Source: Marilutibacter maris
Lineage (GTDB): Bacteria > Pseudomonadota > Gammaproteobacteria > Xanthomonadales > Xanthomonadaceae
Reading direction: 5' to 3'
Assembly (NCBI RefSeq): GCF_006546735.2
Contig: NZ_VICD02000132.1
Coordinates: forward strand, 1-37,373
Length of the DNA stretch: 37,373 nt
The position numbers were made by a program, and so were the translations under genes. The notes below the pieces were generated by a model. It saw only the letters and a list, made by a program, of their open reading frames with translations, was not told where the DNA came from and did no database searches. Below are positions 1-9,550 of the stretch, piece after piece. Every line of letters begins with the position of its first letter. Position 1 is the first letter of the stretch.

Positions 1-368
1 CCGCACGGGCCCCGGACCGGGGTCGGCGCGGCCACCGCCGGAACCCGACCGGGAGCGCAAACCCCGTGGCTTTTGCCTGTGTTATCAGTCGCTTGGGGGC
101 GGAGGTGCGGGCCTTGCCGGGGAGTCGATGAGATGCGGCGTCTTGTCGCAGGGCCCCCCGCTCGCTACCATTTCCCGGTTTTCCGTAGCGCCGGACGCGG
201 CGTGATGGGCCCCCGCATGGCGCGATGGGCTCGCCAGCCACCTGAGTCGGACGGTCCTTCCGCGCACACCTGCCTGTACCGGGGTGCGCGAACCGGGCCG
301 GGTCGGGCAGCCCGCGGAGCAACCCAAGACACCATTTGATTGATTCGATTTACTGGGGCTCGAGAGTG
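1..368. other. Non-coding 5' region upstream of coxB
   Basis: No convincing gene is seen. One plus-strand frame is open up to 339 but its product has no recognisable motif, and the open minus-strand frame only mirrors coxB and ctaD. The first bases contain a short GC palindrome (CCCCGG-a-CCGGGG, about 12-24). An AT-richer patch at about 328-356 just before coxB is the best place for a promoter, but I could not assign clear -35/-10 boxes. Confidence 0.5.
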
Positions 369-1316
369 ATGAAAGCCGGTTGGTTCAAGCAGTGGGCAGC
401 AGGCGTCGCCGTGATGGCGCTGCCGATGCTGGCGCAGGCGCAGGCGGCGGATCCCAAGCCGTGGCAGCTCAACATGGGCCGTGGCGTGACCCACCTGTCG
501 CACAATGCCTACGAGGCCCACATGCTGGCGCTGTGGATCTGCGTCGGCATCGGCATCCTGGTGTTCGGTGCGATGGCGGTGGCGATGGTCAAGTTCCGCC
601 ATTCCAAGGGCGCCAAGCCCGACACCAGCTTCACCCACAGCACCAAGCTGGAGGTCATCTGGACCGTGGTTCCGGTGGCGTTGCTGGTGCTGATGGCCTT
701 CCCGGCCACCAGCAAGCTGATCAACATGTACGACACCCGCGACTCGGAGATGACCGTCAAGGTCACCGGCTTCCAGTGGATGTGGAAGTACGAGTACCTG
801 GGCGAGGGCGTGGAGTTCACCAGCCGCCTGGACCGCAAGAGCGACGAGCTGCGCCAGCAGACCCGCCAGACCCGCCAGACCGTCACCGCCGAGGACCACG
901 AGCACTACCTGCTCGACGTCGACAACGTGCTGGTGCTGCCGACCGACACCAAGATCCGCTTCGTGATCACCGCCGACGACGTGATCCACGCCTGGTGGGT
1001 GCCGGCGCTGGGCTGGAAGCAGGACGCGATCCCCGGCATCGTCAACGAAGCCTGGACCCAGATCGACGAGCCTGGCATCTACCGCGGCCAGTGCGCCGAG
1101 CTGTGCGGCAAGGACCACGGCTTCATGCCGATCGTGGTCAAGGCGGTGCCGAAGGACGAGTACCAGCAGTGGCTGGCGGCGCAGAAGCCCGTGCCCGCGC
1201 CGGTCGAGGCCGCGCCCGCCGCGCCCGCCGACGAAGCCGCGCCGGCGGATGCCGACGAGCAGAACACCGAAGCCACCGCCGCTGCCGACGTCGACGACGC
1301 GGCAGTCGCCGGCTGA
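369..1316 (+). CDS. coxB: Cytochrome c oxidase subunit II (CuA subunit)
   Basis: This subunit accepts electrons from cytochrome c at a binuclear CuA centre in the periplasm and passes them to subunit I. The 315-residue protein has a cleavable signal (MKAGWFKQWAAGVAVMALPM...AQAQA), two transmembrane helices (about 50-75 and 95-118) and a C-terminal cupredoxin domain. The CuA ligand set is visible as C242-x3-C246-x3-H250-x2-M253 (QCAELCGKDHGFM), with the upstream HAWWVP His. The ATG at 369 is preferred over an upstream in-frame start at 336 because it begins the signal peptide directly and has GAGAG just upstream. After the CuA domain comes an Ala/Pro/Glu/Asp-rich tail of about 45 residues, probably disordered. 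A 9-bp direct repeat (858-880) encodes a short Gln-Thr-Arg run. It is the first gene of the oxidase cluster, 45 bp ahead of ctaD. Confidence 0.96.
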   Translation: MKAGWFKQWAAGVAVMALPMLAQAQAADPKPWQLNMGRGVTHLSHNAYEAHMLALWICVGIGILVFGAMAVAMVKFRHSKGAKPDTSFTHSTKLEVIWTVVPVALLVLMAFPATSKLINMYDTRDSEMTVKVTGFQWMWKYEYLGEGVEFTSRLDRKSDELRQQTRQTRQTVTAEDHEHYLLDVDNVLVLPTDTKIRFVITADDVIHAWWVPALGWKQDAIPGIVNEAWTQIDEPGIYRGQCAELCGKDHGFMPIVVKAVPKDEYQQWLAAQKPVPAPVEAAPAAPADEAAPADADEQNTEATAAADVDDAAVAG

Positions 1317-1361
1317 CCCCCCTTTTTGCTTCGCGCAAGCACGTTTCTTCGAGGTTAGGCC

Positions 1362-2975
<1,614 letters not shown>

Positions 2976-2995
2976 TGCGAATCCCTCGCAAGGGC

Positions 2996-3018
2996 CCGCA
3001 CTTCATGTGCGGACTTTT
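2996..3018 (+). terminator. Short hairpin after ctaD (weak terminator or attenuator)
   Basis: CCGCAC-ttcat-GTGCGG (2996-3012) is a perfect 6-bp stem followed by acTTTT; a second gcggacTTTT copy follows directly. It lies between the ctaD stop and the small gene at 3060. The short stem suggests partial termination, which would leave assembly genes expressed below the structural subunits. Confidence 0.35.
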
Positions 3019-3059
3019 GCGGACTTTTCACGAAAGCCACGCTTGATCCAAATCAGTCG

Positions 3060-3194
3060 ATGACCGCATCCCACGACCCGCGCCATGATCTCGATGCCCG
3101 CCGCAAGGCGGCGCGTCGCACGGCGGTCTGGGTCGCGCTGATCGCGGTCGGCGTGTACGTGGCGTTCCTGCTCAGCGGGGTGTTCGGACAATGA
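3060..3194 (+). CDS. Small cytochrome oxidase assembly-type membrane protein (44 aa)
   Basis: This is a 44-residue ORF with an Arg/Lys-rich N-terminus (ARRKAARR, about residues 13-20) followed by one hydrophobic helix (about 23-42), predicted to lie N-in in the inner membrane. Its stop overlaps the ctaG start in an ATGA arrangement (ctaG ATG at 3191), a strong sign of translational coupling. Many proteobacteria carry a very small single-helix protein in this exact ctaD-ctaG interval, described as a cytochrome oxidase small assembly protein. The match rests on position, size and topology rather than on a catalytic motif. A role helping Cox11 or subunit I maturation is inference. Confidence 0.75.
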   Translation: MTASHDPRHDLDARRKAARRTAVWVALIAVGVYVAFLLSGVFGQ

Positions 3195-3811
3195 CCGCGC
3201 CGTCGACCGACAAGGCGTCGTCCGGCGGCGGCCGCAGCGCCAGCGCGCGGATGGCGGTGGTGATGGTCGGGGTCGGCGTCTGCGCGTTCGCGTTCTCGTT
3301 CATGCTGGTGCCGCTGTACCGGATCGCCTGCGAGAAGGTGTTCGGCATCCGCCTGGAACGTACCGCCGCCGAGGAGACCTCGGCCACGGCGGTCGAGGCG
3401 CGCTGGGTCACGGTCGAGTTCGACGGCGGCGTGAACTCCAAGCTGCCGTGGGCGTTCAAGCCGAACCAGACCACGATGAAGGTCAAGGTCGGCCAGCCCT
3501 ACGACACCACCTATTACGCGCACAACAACAGCGACCGCGTCATCGTCGGCAGCGCCGTGCCGTCGGTCGCGCCGGCGCGCGCCTCGGGCTATTTCAACAA
3601 GACCGAGTGCTTCTGCTTCACCGCGCAGACCCTGCAGGCGGGCGAAACCCGCGACATGCCGGTACGCTTCATCATCGATCCGGACCTGCCGGCCGACGTC
3701 AAGACGGTCACGCTGTCCTACACTTTCTTCAAGAACGACGTGCTGACCGCAGAGCAGGCCGCCGCTTCCCCGCACGGGAACGCGACGTCCGCACCGCGGG
3801 CCGCGCCCTGA
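3191..3811 (+). CDS. ctaG: Cytochrome c oxidase assembly protein CtaG (Cox11 family)
   Basis: Cox11/CtaG delivers copper to the CuB site of subunit I. The 206-residue protein has one N-terminal transmembrane helix (about 20-42), ending in a conserved Cys-containing stretch (LYRIACEKVFG), then a periplasmic immunoglobulin-like domain. The copper-binding CFCF motif is present in FNKTECFCFTAQTL (about residue 140). The length is normal for the family. The C-terminal 20 residues are Ala-rich and probably disordered. The gene begins inside the stop of the preceding 44-residue gene (ATGA overlap) and is followed 36 bp later by ctaE. Confidence 0.96.
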   Translation: MTAPSTDKASSGGGRSASARMAVVMVGVGVCAFAFSFMLVPLYRIACEKVFGIRLERTAAEETSATAVEARWVTVEFDGGVNSKLPWAFKPNQTTMKVKVGQPYDTTYYAHNNSDRVIVGSAVPSVAPARASGYFNKTECFCFTAQTLQAGETRDMPVRFIIDPDLPADVKTVTLSYTFFKNDVLTAEQAAASPHGNATSAPRAAP

Positions 3812-3847
3812 TCTGTAAACGCTCCAGCTCTGAACGGAACCGCCGCC

Positions 3848-4726
3848 ATGGCCCAAGCACATTCGCCAGACGCCAACGTCTACTTCGTCCCGCACAGCAG
3901 CCGCTGGCCCTTCCTCGGCTCGATCGCGCTGTTCGTGACCATGATCGGCCTCGCCAGCTGGATGAACGACATCAGCTGGGGCAGCAAGGCCTTCCTGGTC
4001 GGTGTCGCGCTGCTGGTCGGCGTGCTGTTCGGCTGGTTCGGCGACGTGATCCGCGAGTCGGTCGGCGGCAACTACAACAAGCAGGTCGACACCTCGTTCC
4101 GGATGGGCATGGTCTGGTTCATCTTCTCCGAGGTGATGTTCTTCGGCGCCTTCTTCGGCGCGCTGTTCTATGCCCGCCAGTTCGCGCTGCCGTGGCTGGG
4201 CGGCGAGGGCGACGGCGTGATGACCCACAGCCTGCTGTGGAACAGCTTCAGCAACGCCTGGCCGACCAACGGCCCGGGTTCGATCGGCGGCAGCTTCCAG
4301 ACCATTCCGGCCTGGGGCCTGCCGCTGCTGAACACCCTGATCCTGCTGACCTCCGGCGTCACCGTCACCATCGCCCACCACGCGCTCAAGGCCGGCCACC
4401 GCGCCCAGCTGTTGCTGTTCCTGGGCCTGACCGTGCTGCTGGGCTGCGTGTTCCTGTTCTTCCAGGCCGAGGAATACATCCACGCCTACAAGGAGCTGAA
4501 TCTGACCCTGGGTTCGGGCATCTACGGTTCGACCTTCTTCATGCTGACCGGCTTCCACGGCGCCCACGTCACCCTCGGCACGATCATGCTGGCGGTGATC
4601 TGGTTCCGCTGCCTGAAGGGGCACTTCAGCAAGAACGACCACTTCGGGTTCGAGGCGGTGGCCTGGTACTGGCACTTCGTCGACGTGGTCTGGCTGGGCC
4701 TGTTCCTGTTCGTCTACGTGCTGTAA
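3848..4726 (+). CDS. ctaE: Cytochrome c oxidase subunit III
   Basis: This is the third core subunit of the aa3 oxidase; it stabilises subunit I and its proton uptake. The 292-residue protein shows seven hydrophobic helices. Typical subunit III motifs include FFQAEEYIHAY with paired Glu residues, FFMLTGFHGAHVTLGT and the C-terminal AVAWYWHFVDVVWLGLF. An N-terminal HSPDANVYFVPHSSRWPF block is typical of the proteobacterial protein. It is the last gene of the first transcription block and is followed by two consecutive hairpins before the convergent gene at 4848-5072. Confidence 0.97.
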   Translation: MAQAHSPDANVYFVPHSSRWPFLGSIALFVTMIGLASWMNDISWGSKAFLVGVALLVGVLFGWFGDVIRESVGGNYNKQVDTSFRMGMVWFIFSEVMFFGAFFGALFYARQFALPWLGGEGDGVMTHSLLWNSFSNAWPTNGPGSIGGSFQTIPAWGLPLLNTLILLTSGVTVTIAHHALKAGHRAQLLLFLGLTVLLGCVFLFFQAEEYIHAYKELNLTLGSGIYGSTFFMLTGFHGAHVTLGTIMLAVIWFRCLKGHFSKNDHFGFEAVAWYWHFVDVVWLGLFLFVYVL

Positions 4727-4744
4727 GGGCGGACCATCGAAATC

Positions 4745-4816
4745 GGGACCGGGAGTCCGCCGCGGCGGAATTCCCGTCCCCAAGCAAGAGGCGACGGCAC
4801 CCCGTCGCTCTTTTGC
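4745..4816 (+). terminator. Double-hairpin terminator after ctaE
   Basis: Two inverted repeats follow the ctaE stop. The first (4745-4780) has imperfect 18-nt arms centred on CCGCCG-CGGCGG. The second has a perfect 7-bp stem GCGACGG/CCGTCGC (4791-4808) followed by TCTTTTGCTTT. This is a good intrinsic terminator for the cox operon and may partly serve the convergent gene ending at 4848. Confidence 0.7.
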
Positions 4817-4847
4817 TTTCTGCGAATCCCGAAATCCCGCTGTCGGT

Positions 4848-5072
4848 TTACGGGTTGCGGCCGACGCCGTGGAATTCGATCCAGCCCATGTAGCTGGCCA
4901 GGACGACCAGCAGGATCAAGGCCACGGACAGGGCGACGCGGCGGGTCAGCGCCTTGACGGTGCGGCGGCTCTCGCCCTTGTCGACGAGCATGTAGTAGAG
5001 GCCGGCGCCCAGGTTCCAGAGGATGACGATCAGAAAGGCAATGACCAGCAGGGTCTTCAACGAGTCGTTCAT
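4848..5072 (-). CDS. Twin transmembrane protein (DUF2909-like)
   Basis: The 74-residue protein has two predicted transmembrane helices (about 5-30 and 46-64) joined by a short charged loop (DKGESRRTVKALTRR). The size and two-helix layout fit the DUF2909 'twin transmembrane protein' family, which lies beside cytochrome oxidase genes in many Gammaproteobacteria. A GGAGG ribosome-binding site sits 6-10 nt before the start at 5072. It runs against the oxidase genes, in the gap between ctaE and SURF1. Function is unknown; an oxidase-related role is inferred only from conserved position. Confidence 0.82.
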   Translation of the reverse strand: MNDSLKTLLVIAFLIVILWNLGAGLYYMLVDKGESRRTVKALTRRVALSVALILLVVLASYMGWIEFHGVGRNP

Positions 5073-5153
5073 GGCGGCCTCCGATCGACTGCCGGCTGAT
5101 GCGAGCCTGTCATTATCGCAGGCCGTGTCCGCCAAGTCGCCGGTGACGGGCCG

Positions 5154-5879
5154 ATGAGTCGTCGCCGCAACCTGCTGGTCGGCTGGACGCTGGCGATCTT
5201 GACGATGGTCGGGTTCGTCAATCTCGGCCTGTGGCAGTCGCGCCGGGCGGTCGAGAAGCAGGGCATGCTGGATGCCGCGCAGGCGGTGCTGACGGCGCGG
5301 CGGCCGTTGCCGCTGTCGCTCGCGGCCGACCCCGCACGTGCGCGCGACTACGACTGGACACAGGGCCAGGGCGAGTTCGTCGACGCGCCGGCGGTGCTGC
5401 TCGACAATCAGCAGCACGAGGGCCGCACCGGTGTGCGGGTGTACCGGCTGTTCGCCGAAGACGACGGCATGATGCTGCTGGCCGACCTGGGCTGGCTGCC
5501 ACTGCCCGGCGACCGGCGGATGCCGGCGGTGCCGCGTCCCGAGGGCCGGATGGCGGTGCGCGGCCTGCTGGTCCGGCCGCCTTCCGCCGGCCTGGTCGGC
5601 GCGGACGTCGAAAAGACGGACGATGGCGACAATCTGCTGGTGACGCGGCTGGATGCGCAGGCGCTGCCGTCGGCGCTGGGGCTGCAAGCCCTGCCGCCGC
5701 GGGTGTTGCGCTTGGACCCGCAGTTGGAGATCGGCTATCAGCGCGACCTGGAGCTGTTGCCCAACACCCTGCCGCCGGAAAAGCATCGCGGCTATGCCGT
5801 GCAGTGGTTCGCGCTGGCGCTGGCGGTGCTGGTAACCGCGCTGGTACTGACTTTCAGAAGAAAATCCACGAATCGATGA
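5154..5879 (+). CDS. SURF1 family cytochrome oxidase biogenesis protein
   Basis: SURF1/Shy1 proteins assist heme A insertion into subunit I. The 241-residue protein has the family's two-helix architecture: an N-terminal helix (about 8-26) followed by NLGLWQSRRAVEK, a periplasmic domain, and a C-terminal helix after GYAVQWFALALAV (about 208-232). The stop overlaps the start of the next gene (ATGA at 5876-5879). Its position between ctaE and heme A synthase fits the proposed role. Confidence 0.93.
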   Translation: MSRRRNLLVGWTLAILTMVGFVNLGLWQSRRAVEKQGMLDAAQAVLTARRPLPLSLAADPARARDYDWTQGQGEFVDAPAVLLDNQQHEGRTGVRVYRLFAEDDGMMLLADLGWLPLPGDRRMPAVPRPEGRMAVRGLLVRPPSAGLVGADVEKTDDGDNLLVTRLDAQALPSALGLQALPPRVLRLDPQLEIGYQRDLELLPNTLPPEKHRGYAVQWFALALAVLVTALVLTFRRKSTNR

Positions 5880-6433
5880 ACGACACCCAGACCCGCAACC
5901 GCAACCGCACCGCGCTGATCCTGATCGCGGTCCTGTTCTTCGGCAGCATGGCCGTGGCCGGCCTGCTGCGTTTCTCCGGCTGGAAGCCGGAGGGGATGAA
6001 GAACCACGGCGAGCTGTTGCAGCCGGCGGTGGACGCCCGCGCCAGCGTGCCGCGCGACATCGACGGCGCCGACTACCTGTGGAACCCGGAGGCGCGTACC
6101 TGGCGCATCGTGGTCGCGGCGCCCACCGGGTGCGGCACCGAATGCGCCGAGGTCGCGCGCCAGGTCGAGCTGGTCTGGGAACTGTTCAACAAGGATGCCG
6201 ACCGCGTCCACGTGTTGTGGCTGGGGCGCTGGCCGGAGGCGGTCAAGCGCCCGGGGACCCTGTTCGAGATCGCCGACGATGGCGGCCTGCGCGGCCACCT
6301 GCCGCAGGCCGATGCCGGCGGCGCGCCGGTCTACGTGCTCGACCCGAACGGCTTCGTGGTTCTGCGGTACGCTCCGGGCTTCGATCCCGGCGGCCTGCGC
6401 AAGGACATGGTCAAGCTGCTCAAGCTGCGCTGA
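5876..6433 (+). CDS. Sco-like membrane-anchored CxxxC protein of the oxidase locus
   Basis: The 185-residue protein has an N-terminal transmembrane anchor (about 12-32) and a periplasmic domain. C86-x3-C90 (TGCGTEC) lies after a beta strand rich in Val/Ala. Cys-x3-Cys placed after the first strand of a thioredoxin-like fold resembles the copper site of Sco1/SenC. The end (VYVLDPNGFVVLRYAPGFDP...) also resembles the last part of thioredoxin/Sco folds. I cannot place the distal copper-binding His of true Sco proteins with certainty. It is coupled to SURF1 by ATGA and precedes ctaA, where many Pseudomonas and Xanthomonas genomes carry an uncharacterised gene. Thiol-disulfide or copper work on CuA is inference. 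Confidence 0.75.
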   Translation: MNDTQTRNRNRTALILIAVLFFGSMAVAGLLRFSGWKPEGMKNHGELLQPAVDARASVPRDIDGADYLWNPEARTWRIVVAAPTGCGTECAEVARQVELVWELFNKDADRVHVLWLGRWPEAVKRPGTLFEIADDGGLRGHLPQADAGGAPVYVLDPNGFVVLRYAPGFDPGGLRKDMVKLLKLR

Positions 6434-6531
6434 GGGCCAGCGTCCCGCAGCGGGACCGTGCGCGGCCCGGCTGCGATCGATGGAAATGACCGACAGGCCC
6501 GCGTCCAACGGGGCCCCATGACAAGAATCCA

Positions 6532-7683
6532 ATGAATACCCCATTCAAGGCCGCTACCTTCTCCAAGCACTTCCACCGCATCGCCTGGCTGGCGGTGGCG
6601 CTGGCGACCTGCGTGATCGTGTTCGGCGCGTTCGTGCGCCTGTCCAATGCCGGTCTGAGCTGTCCGGACTGGCCGACCTGCTACGGCCGCGCGACCTGGC
6701 CCGGCGCCAGCGCCGACGCGCTCGACCACGCCGCCTCGGCGATCCGTCCGTTCGAGTCGCACAAGGCCTGGCGCGAACAGGTCCACCGCCATCTGGCCGC
6801 GACCCTGGGCCTGCTGGTGCTGGCGCTGGCCCTGCTGGCGGCGCGAAAGCGGCGCTACGGCATGGCCCAGATCCTGGTCGCGGCCGGCCTGGTCGCGATC
6901 GGCATTCCGCTCTACATGCATGGCGAGCACGTCGCGGCATCGGCGCTGGCGATCCTCGGCGAGGCGATCCTGCTGGCGGCGGCGCTGCGCTGGAGCAATC
7001 TGGACCTGTCGCGCGTGGCGGCGCTGACCCTGGCGGTGATCATCTTCCAGGCCCTGCTGGGCATGTGGACGGTGACCTGGCTGCTCAAACCGATCGTGGT
7101 GATGGGGCACCTGCTCGGCGGCCTGCTGACCTTCTCGCTGCTGTTGTGGATGGCCTGGCGCGCGACCGCCGCGCCGATCCGGCTGGCCGATACCCCGCAG
7201 CTGCGGCGCTGGGTGATGCTCGGCCTGTTGCTGTTGGGCGTGCAGATCGCACTGGGCGGCTGGACCAGCGCCAACTACGCGGCGCTGGCCTGCGGCAACG
7301 ACTTCCCGACCTGCGTCGGCCAGTGGTGGCCGCGTCACGACTTCGGCGAGGCCTTCGTGCTGTGGCGCGGGATCGGCGTCGACTACGAGGGCGGCATCCT
7401 CGACGGCGAGGCCCGCATCGCGATCCAGCTCGCCCACCGGATGATGGCGATGGTGGTGTTCGCCTACCTGATCGCGTTCGCGGTGCGGCTGATGCGCCTG
7501 CCCGGCATGCGCGGCTGGGGCGTGTTCGTGCTGGCGATGGCGCTGGTCCAGGTCGGCCTGGGCATCGCCAACGTGATGCTGGGCCTGCCGCTGGTGGTGG
7601 CGGTGCTGCACAACGCCGGCGCGGTCGTGCTGCTGTTCGCGATGGTGTCGCTGCTGGCCCGCCTGGAGGCGCCGGAGCACTGA
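6532..7683 (+). CDS. ctaA: Heme A synthase (COX15/CtaA family)
   Basis: CtaA oxidises the C8 methyl of heme O to a formyl group, yielding heme A. The 383-residue protein has eight predicted transmembrane helices. Conserved features are [17 protein letters not shown], with the first Cys pair, the matching second-half CGNDFPTC motif, and helix-borne His residues in [25 protein letters not shown] and LHNAGA that bind the hemes. A small GC hairpin (6442-6456) lies in the 98-bp gap before it. The stop overlaps the cyoE start by one base (TGATG). Confidence 0.95.
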   Translation: MNTPFKAATFSKHFHRIAWLAVALATCVIVFGAFVRLSNAGLSCPDWPTCYGRATWPGASADALDHAASAIRPFESHKAWREQVHRHLAATLGLLVLALALLAARKRRYGMAQILVAAGLVAIGIPLYMHGEHVAASALAILGEAILLAAALRWSNLDLSRVAALTLAVIIFQALLGMWTVTWLLKPIVVMGHLLGGLLTFSLLLWMAWRATAAPIRLADTPQLRRWVMLGLLLLGVQIALGGWTSANYAALACGNDFPTCVGQWWPRHDFGEAFVLWRGIGVDYEGGILDGEARIAIQLAHRMMAMVVFAYLIAFAVRLMRLPGMRGWGVFVLAMALVQVGLGIANVMLGLPLVVAVLHNAGAVVLLFAMVSLLARLEAPEH

Positions 7684-8600
7684 TGACTTCCTCCACCGGC
7701 CAAGGCTTCGCGGCGACCGCGAAGCAGTACTGGGACCTGACCAAGCCGCGGGTGGTCGCCCTGATCGTGTTCACCGCGCTGGTGGGCATGTTCCTGGCGG
7801 TGCCCGGAATGCCGCCGCTGCGCGAGTCGGTGCTGGGCTTCCTGGGCATCTGGCTGGCGGCCTCGAGCGCGGCCGCGATCAATCAACTGCTGGATTCGCG
7901 GATCGACGCCAAGATGGCGCGCACCGCGTGGCGGCCGATCGTGGTCGGGCAGATCACCCCGGCCAGGGCGCTGGCGTTCGCGCTGGTCCTGGCGGTGCTG
8001 TCGATGACGGTGCTGGTGGTCTGGGTCAACACGATCACCGCGATCCTCACCTTCGCCTCGCTGATCGGCTACGCGGTGATCTACACCGTGTTCCTGAAGC
8101 GGGCGACGCCGCAGAACATTGTGATCGGCGGCATCGCCGGCGCGGCGCCGCCGCTGCTGGGCTGGGCCGCGGTCACCGGCATGCGCGGCGAGTGGGACTG
8201 GCCGCATGCGCTGCTGCTGGTGCTGATCATCTTCGTGTGGACGCCGCCGCACTTCTGGGCGCTGGCGATCTTCCGCCGCGACGACTACGCGCGCGCGCTG
8301 GTGCCGATGCTGCCGGTCACCCACGGCGTCGAATACACCCGCTGGCAGATCCTGTTCTACACCGTGCTGCTGGTGGTGGTCAGCGTGCTGCCGGTGGTGT
8401 TCGGCATGAGCGGGCTGTTCTACCTCGGCGGCGCGCTGGTGCTGGGCCTGGTGTTCCTCGCCCATGCCTGGAAGCTGATGGACCCGCCGGACGAGTTCTA
8501 CGCGATGCGGGTGTTCAACTACTCGATCGTCTACCTGATGGCGCTGTTCGCGTTCCTGATGGTCGATCACTGGCTGCGGCCGTGGCTGCACGCCGGTTGA
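7683..8600 (+). CDS. cyoE: Heme O synthase (protoheme IX farnesyltransferase, CtaB/CyoE)
   Basis: This UbiA-superfamily enzyme transfers a farnesyl group to protoheme, giving heme O, the substrate of CtaA. The 305-residue protein has about nine transmembrane helices. The first Asp-rich motif starts N67-x3-D71-x3-D75 and continues MARTAWRP. The second region reads [20 protein letters not shown], and [16 protein letters not shown] is also family-typical. The ATG at 7683 overlaps the ctaA stop, so both heme-modifying enzymes are made from one message. Only 7 bp separate its stop from that of the convergent LysR gene. Confidence 0.96.
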   Translation: MTSSTGQGFAATAKQYWDLTKPRVVALIVFTALVGMFLAVPGMPPLRESVLGFLGIWLAASSAAAINQLLDSRIDAKMARTAWRPIVVGQITPARALAFALVLAVLSMTVLVVWVNTITAILTFASLIGYAVIYTVFLKRATPQNIVIGGIAGAAPPLLGWAAVTGMRGEWDWPHALLLVLIIFVWTPPHFWALAIFRRDDYARALVPMLPVTHGVEYTRWQILFYTVLLVVVSVLPVVFGMSGLFYLGGALVLGLVFLAHAWKLMDPPDEFYAMRVFNYSIVYLMALFAFLMVDHWLRPWLHAG

Positions 8601-8607
8601 GCAGGCG

Positions 8608-9450
8608 CTACTGGCGGAAGGCCAACACCAGGGTGCGCAGCGCCTCGCGCGAGCCGGGGTCGCCCAGCGCGCCATAAAGCATCACGTCCTGGGCGGGAAT
8701 CGGCGGTAGGCCCAGTTCCGCACCCACGTCGACCGTGCCGGAAGGGGCCGTGCGCTTGGCCAGCAGGGCCACCGCCAGACCTCCGGCGGCGGCGGCGCCC
8801 AGCACCGCCGCGCCCTTGCCGACGAAGACCTCGTTCCATGCGATCCCGGCCCGGTCGAGCGCCGCCACCGCTGCGGCGCGCACCCGGCAGAGGTTGCCTT
8901 GAGTGGCCAGCGGCAGCGGCTGGTCGGCGCGGGGCTGCCAGCGGGCCGCGGCGAACCACGAGAACTCCTCGGCGAACGCGGCTTGGCCGCGCTTGCGCCC
9001 ATCGTCCGGACGTAGCACCAGCGCCGCATCCAGTTCATTGTGTTCGAAGGCTTGCATCAGCTCGCGGGTGCCGGCCACCCGCATTTCCAGCCGCAGGCCA
9101 GGGTGGCGTTCATGCAGTCGCCGCAACAGGCCCGGCAATTCACCGCCGACCAGTTGGTGGCTGACGCCGACCGCCAGTCGCCGCACTCCGATGGCGAACG
9201 CCTCGGCGGCGCGGTCGTGACTGGATACCAGTTCGCGTGCGGCCGCCAGGAAAATCAGGCCTTCGGCGGACAAACGCACGTGCCTTGGCGTGCGTTCCAG
9301 CAGGCGTCGGCCCAGCTGCTGTTCCAGCTTGCGCAGCTTCATGCTGACCGCGGACTGGCTGACGCCCAGAGCATCGGCCGCGCGGGTGAAGCCCTGCAGC
9401 TCGGCGACCAGGACGAAGGCCTTTACTGCGTCGACATCAAGCGATTTCAC
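8608..9450 (-). CDS. LysR-family transcriptional regulator
   Basis: The 280-residue protein has an N-terminal winged helix-turn-helix (about 5-64; FTRAADALGVSQSAVSMKLRKLEQQLG). A periplasmic-binding-protein-like effector domain follows (about 90-280). The start is GTG at 9450, in the position expected for the family's MxxLxxxxLxxF opening. It is divergent from a lipocalin-like gene across 100 bp of AT-rich DNA, the classic arrangement of a LysR protein with its target. The effector is unknown. Its end is nearly contiguous with cyoE, but it points the other way and is probably not part of the oxidase regulon. Confidence 0.92.
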   Translation of the reverse strand: MKSLDVDAVKAFVLVAELQGFTRAADALGVSQSAVSMKLRKLEQQLGRRLLERTPRHVRLSAEGLIFLAAARELVSSHDRAAEAFAIGVRRLAVGVSHQLVGGELPGLLRRLHERHPGLRLEMRVAGTRELMQAFEHNELDAALVLRPDDGRKRGQAAFAEEFSWFAAARWQPRADQPLPLATQGNLCRVRAAAVAALDRAGIAWNEVFVGKGAAVLGAAAAGGLAVALLAKRTAPSGTVDVGAELGLPPIPAQDVMLYGALGDPGSREALRTLVLAFRQ

Positions 9451-9550
9451 TCAAAAATTCGATTATGGAATTATAGAAACATCTATGGATGTCTTCTTGG
9501 AATGATACAGGCGACGTAGGCTGCCGTCATCGCCTGCTTTGGAGCCGCCA
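9451..9550. promoter_or_regulatory. Divergent LysR/lipocalin control region
   Basis: This is an AT-rich island in GC-rich DNA. On the minus strand TATAAT (plus coordinates 9470-9475) is a consensus -10 for the LysR gene, giving a leader of only about 12 nt before the GTG. An inverted repeat ACATC-tatg-GATGT (9479-9492) lies just upstream of that box and is a candidate LysR operator. GGAG at 9541-9544 is the ribosome-binding site of the lipocalin-like gene. No matching -35 was found. Confidence 0.5.

Noticed and set aside
73..339. 88-codon plus-strand ORF before coxB
   Set aside because: It needs a TTG start, has low-complexity Arg/Gly/Pro content and no ribosome-binding site; it is best read as non-coding.
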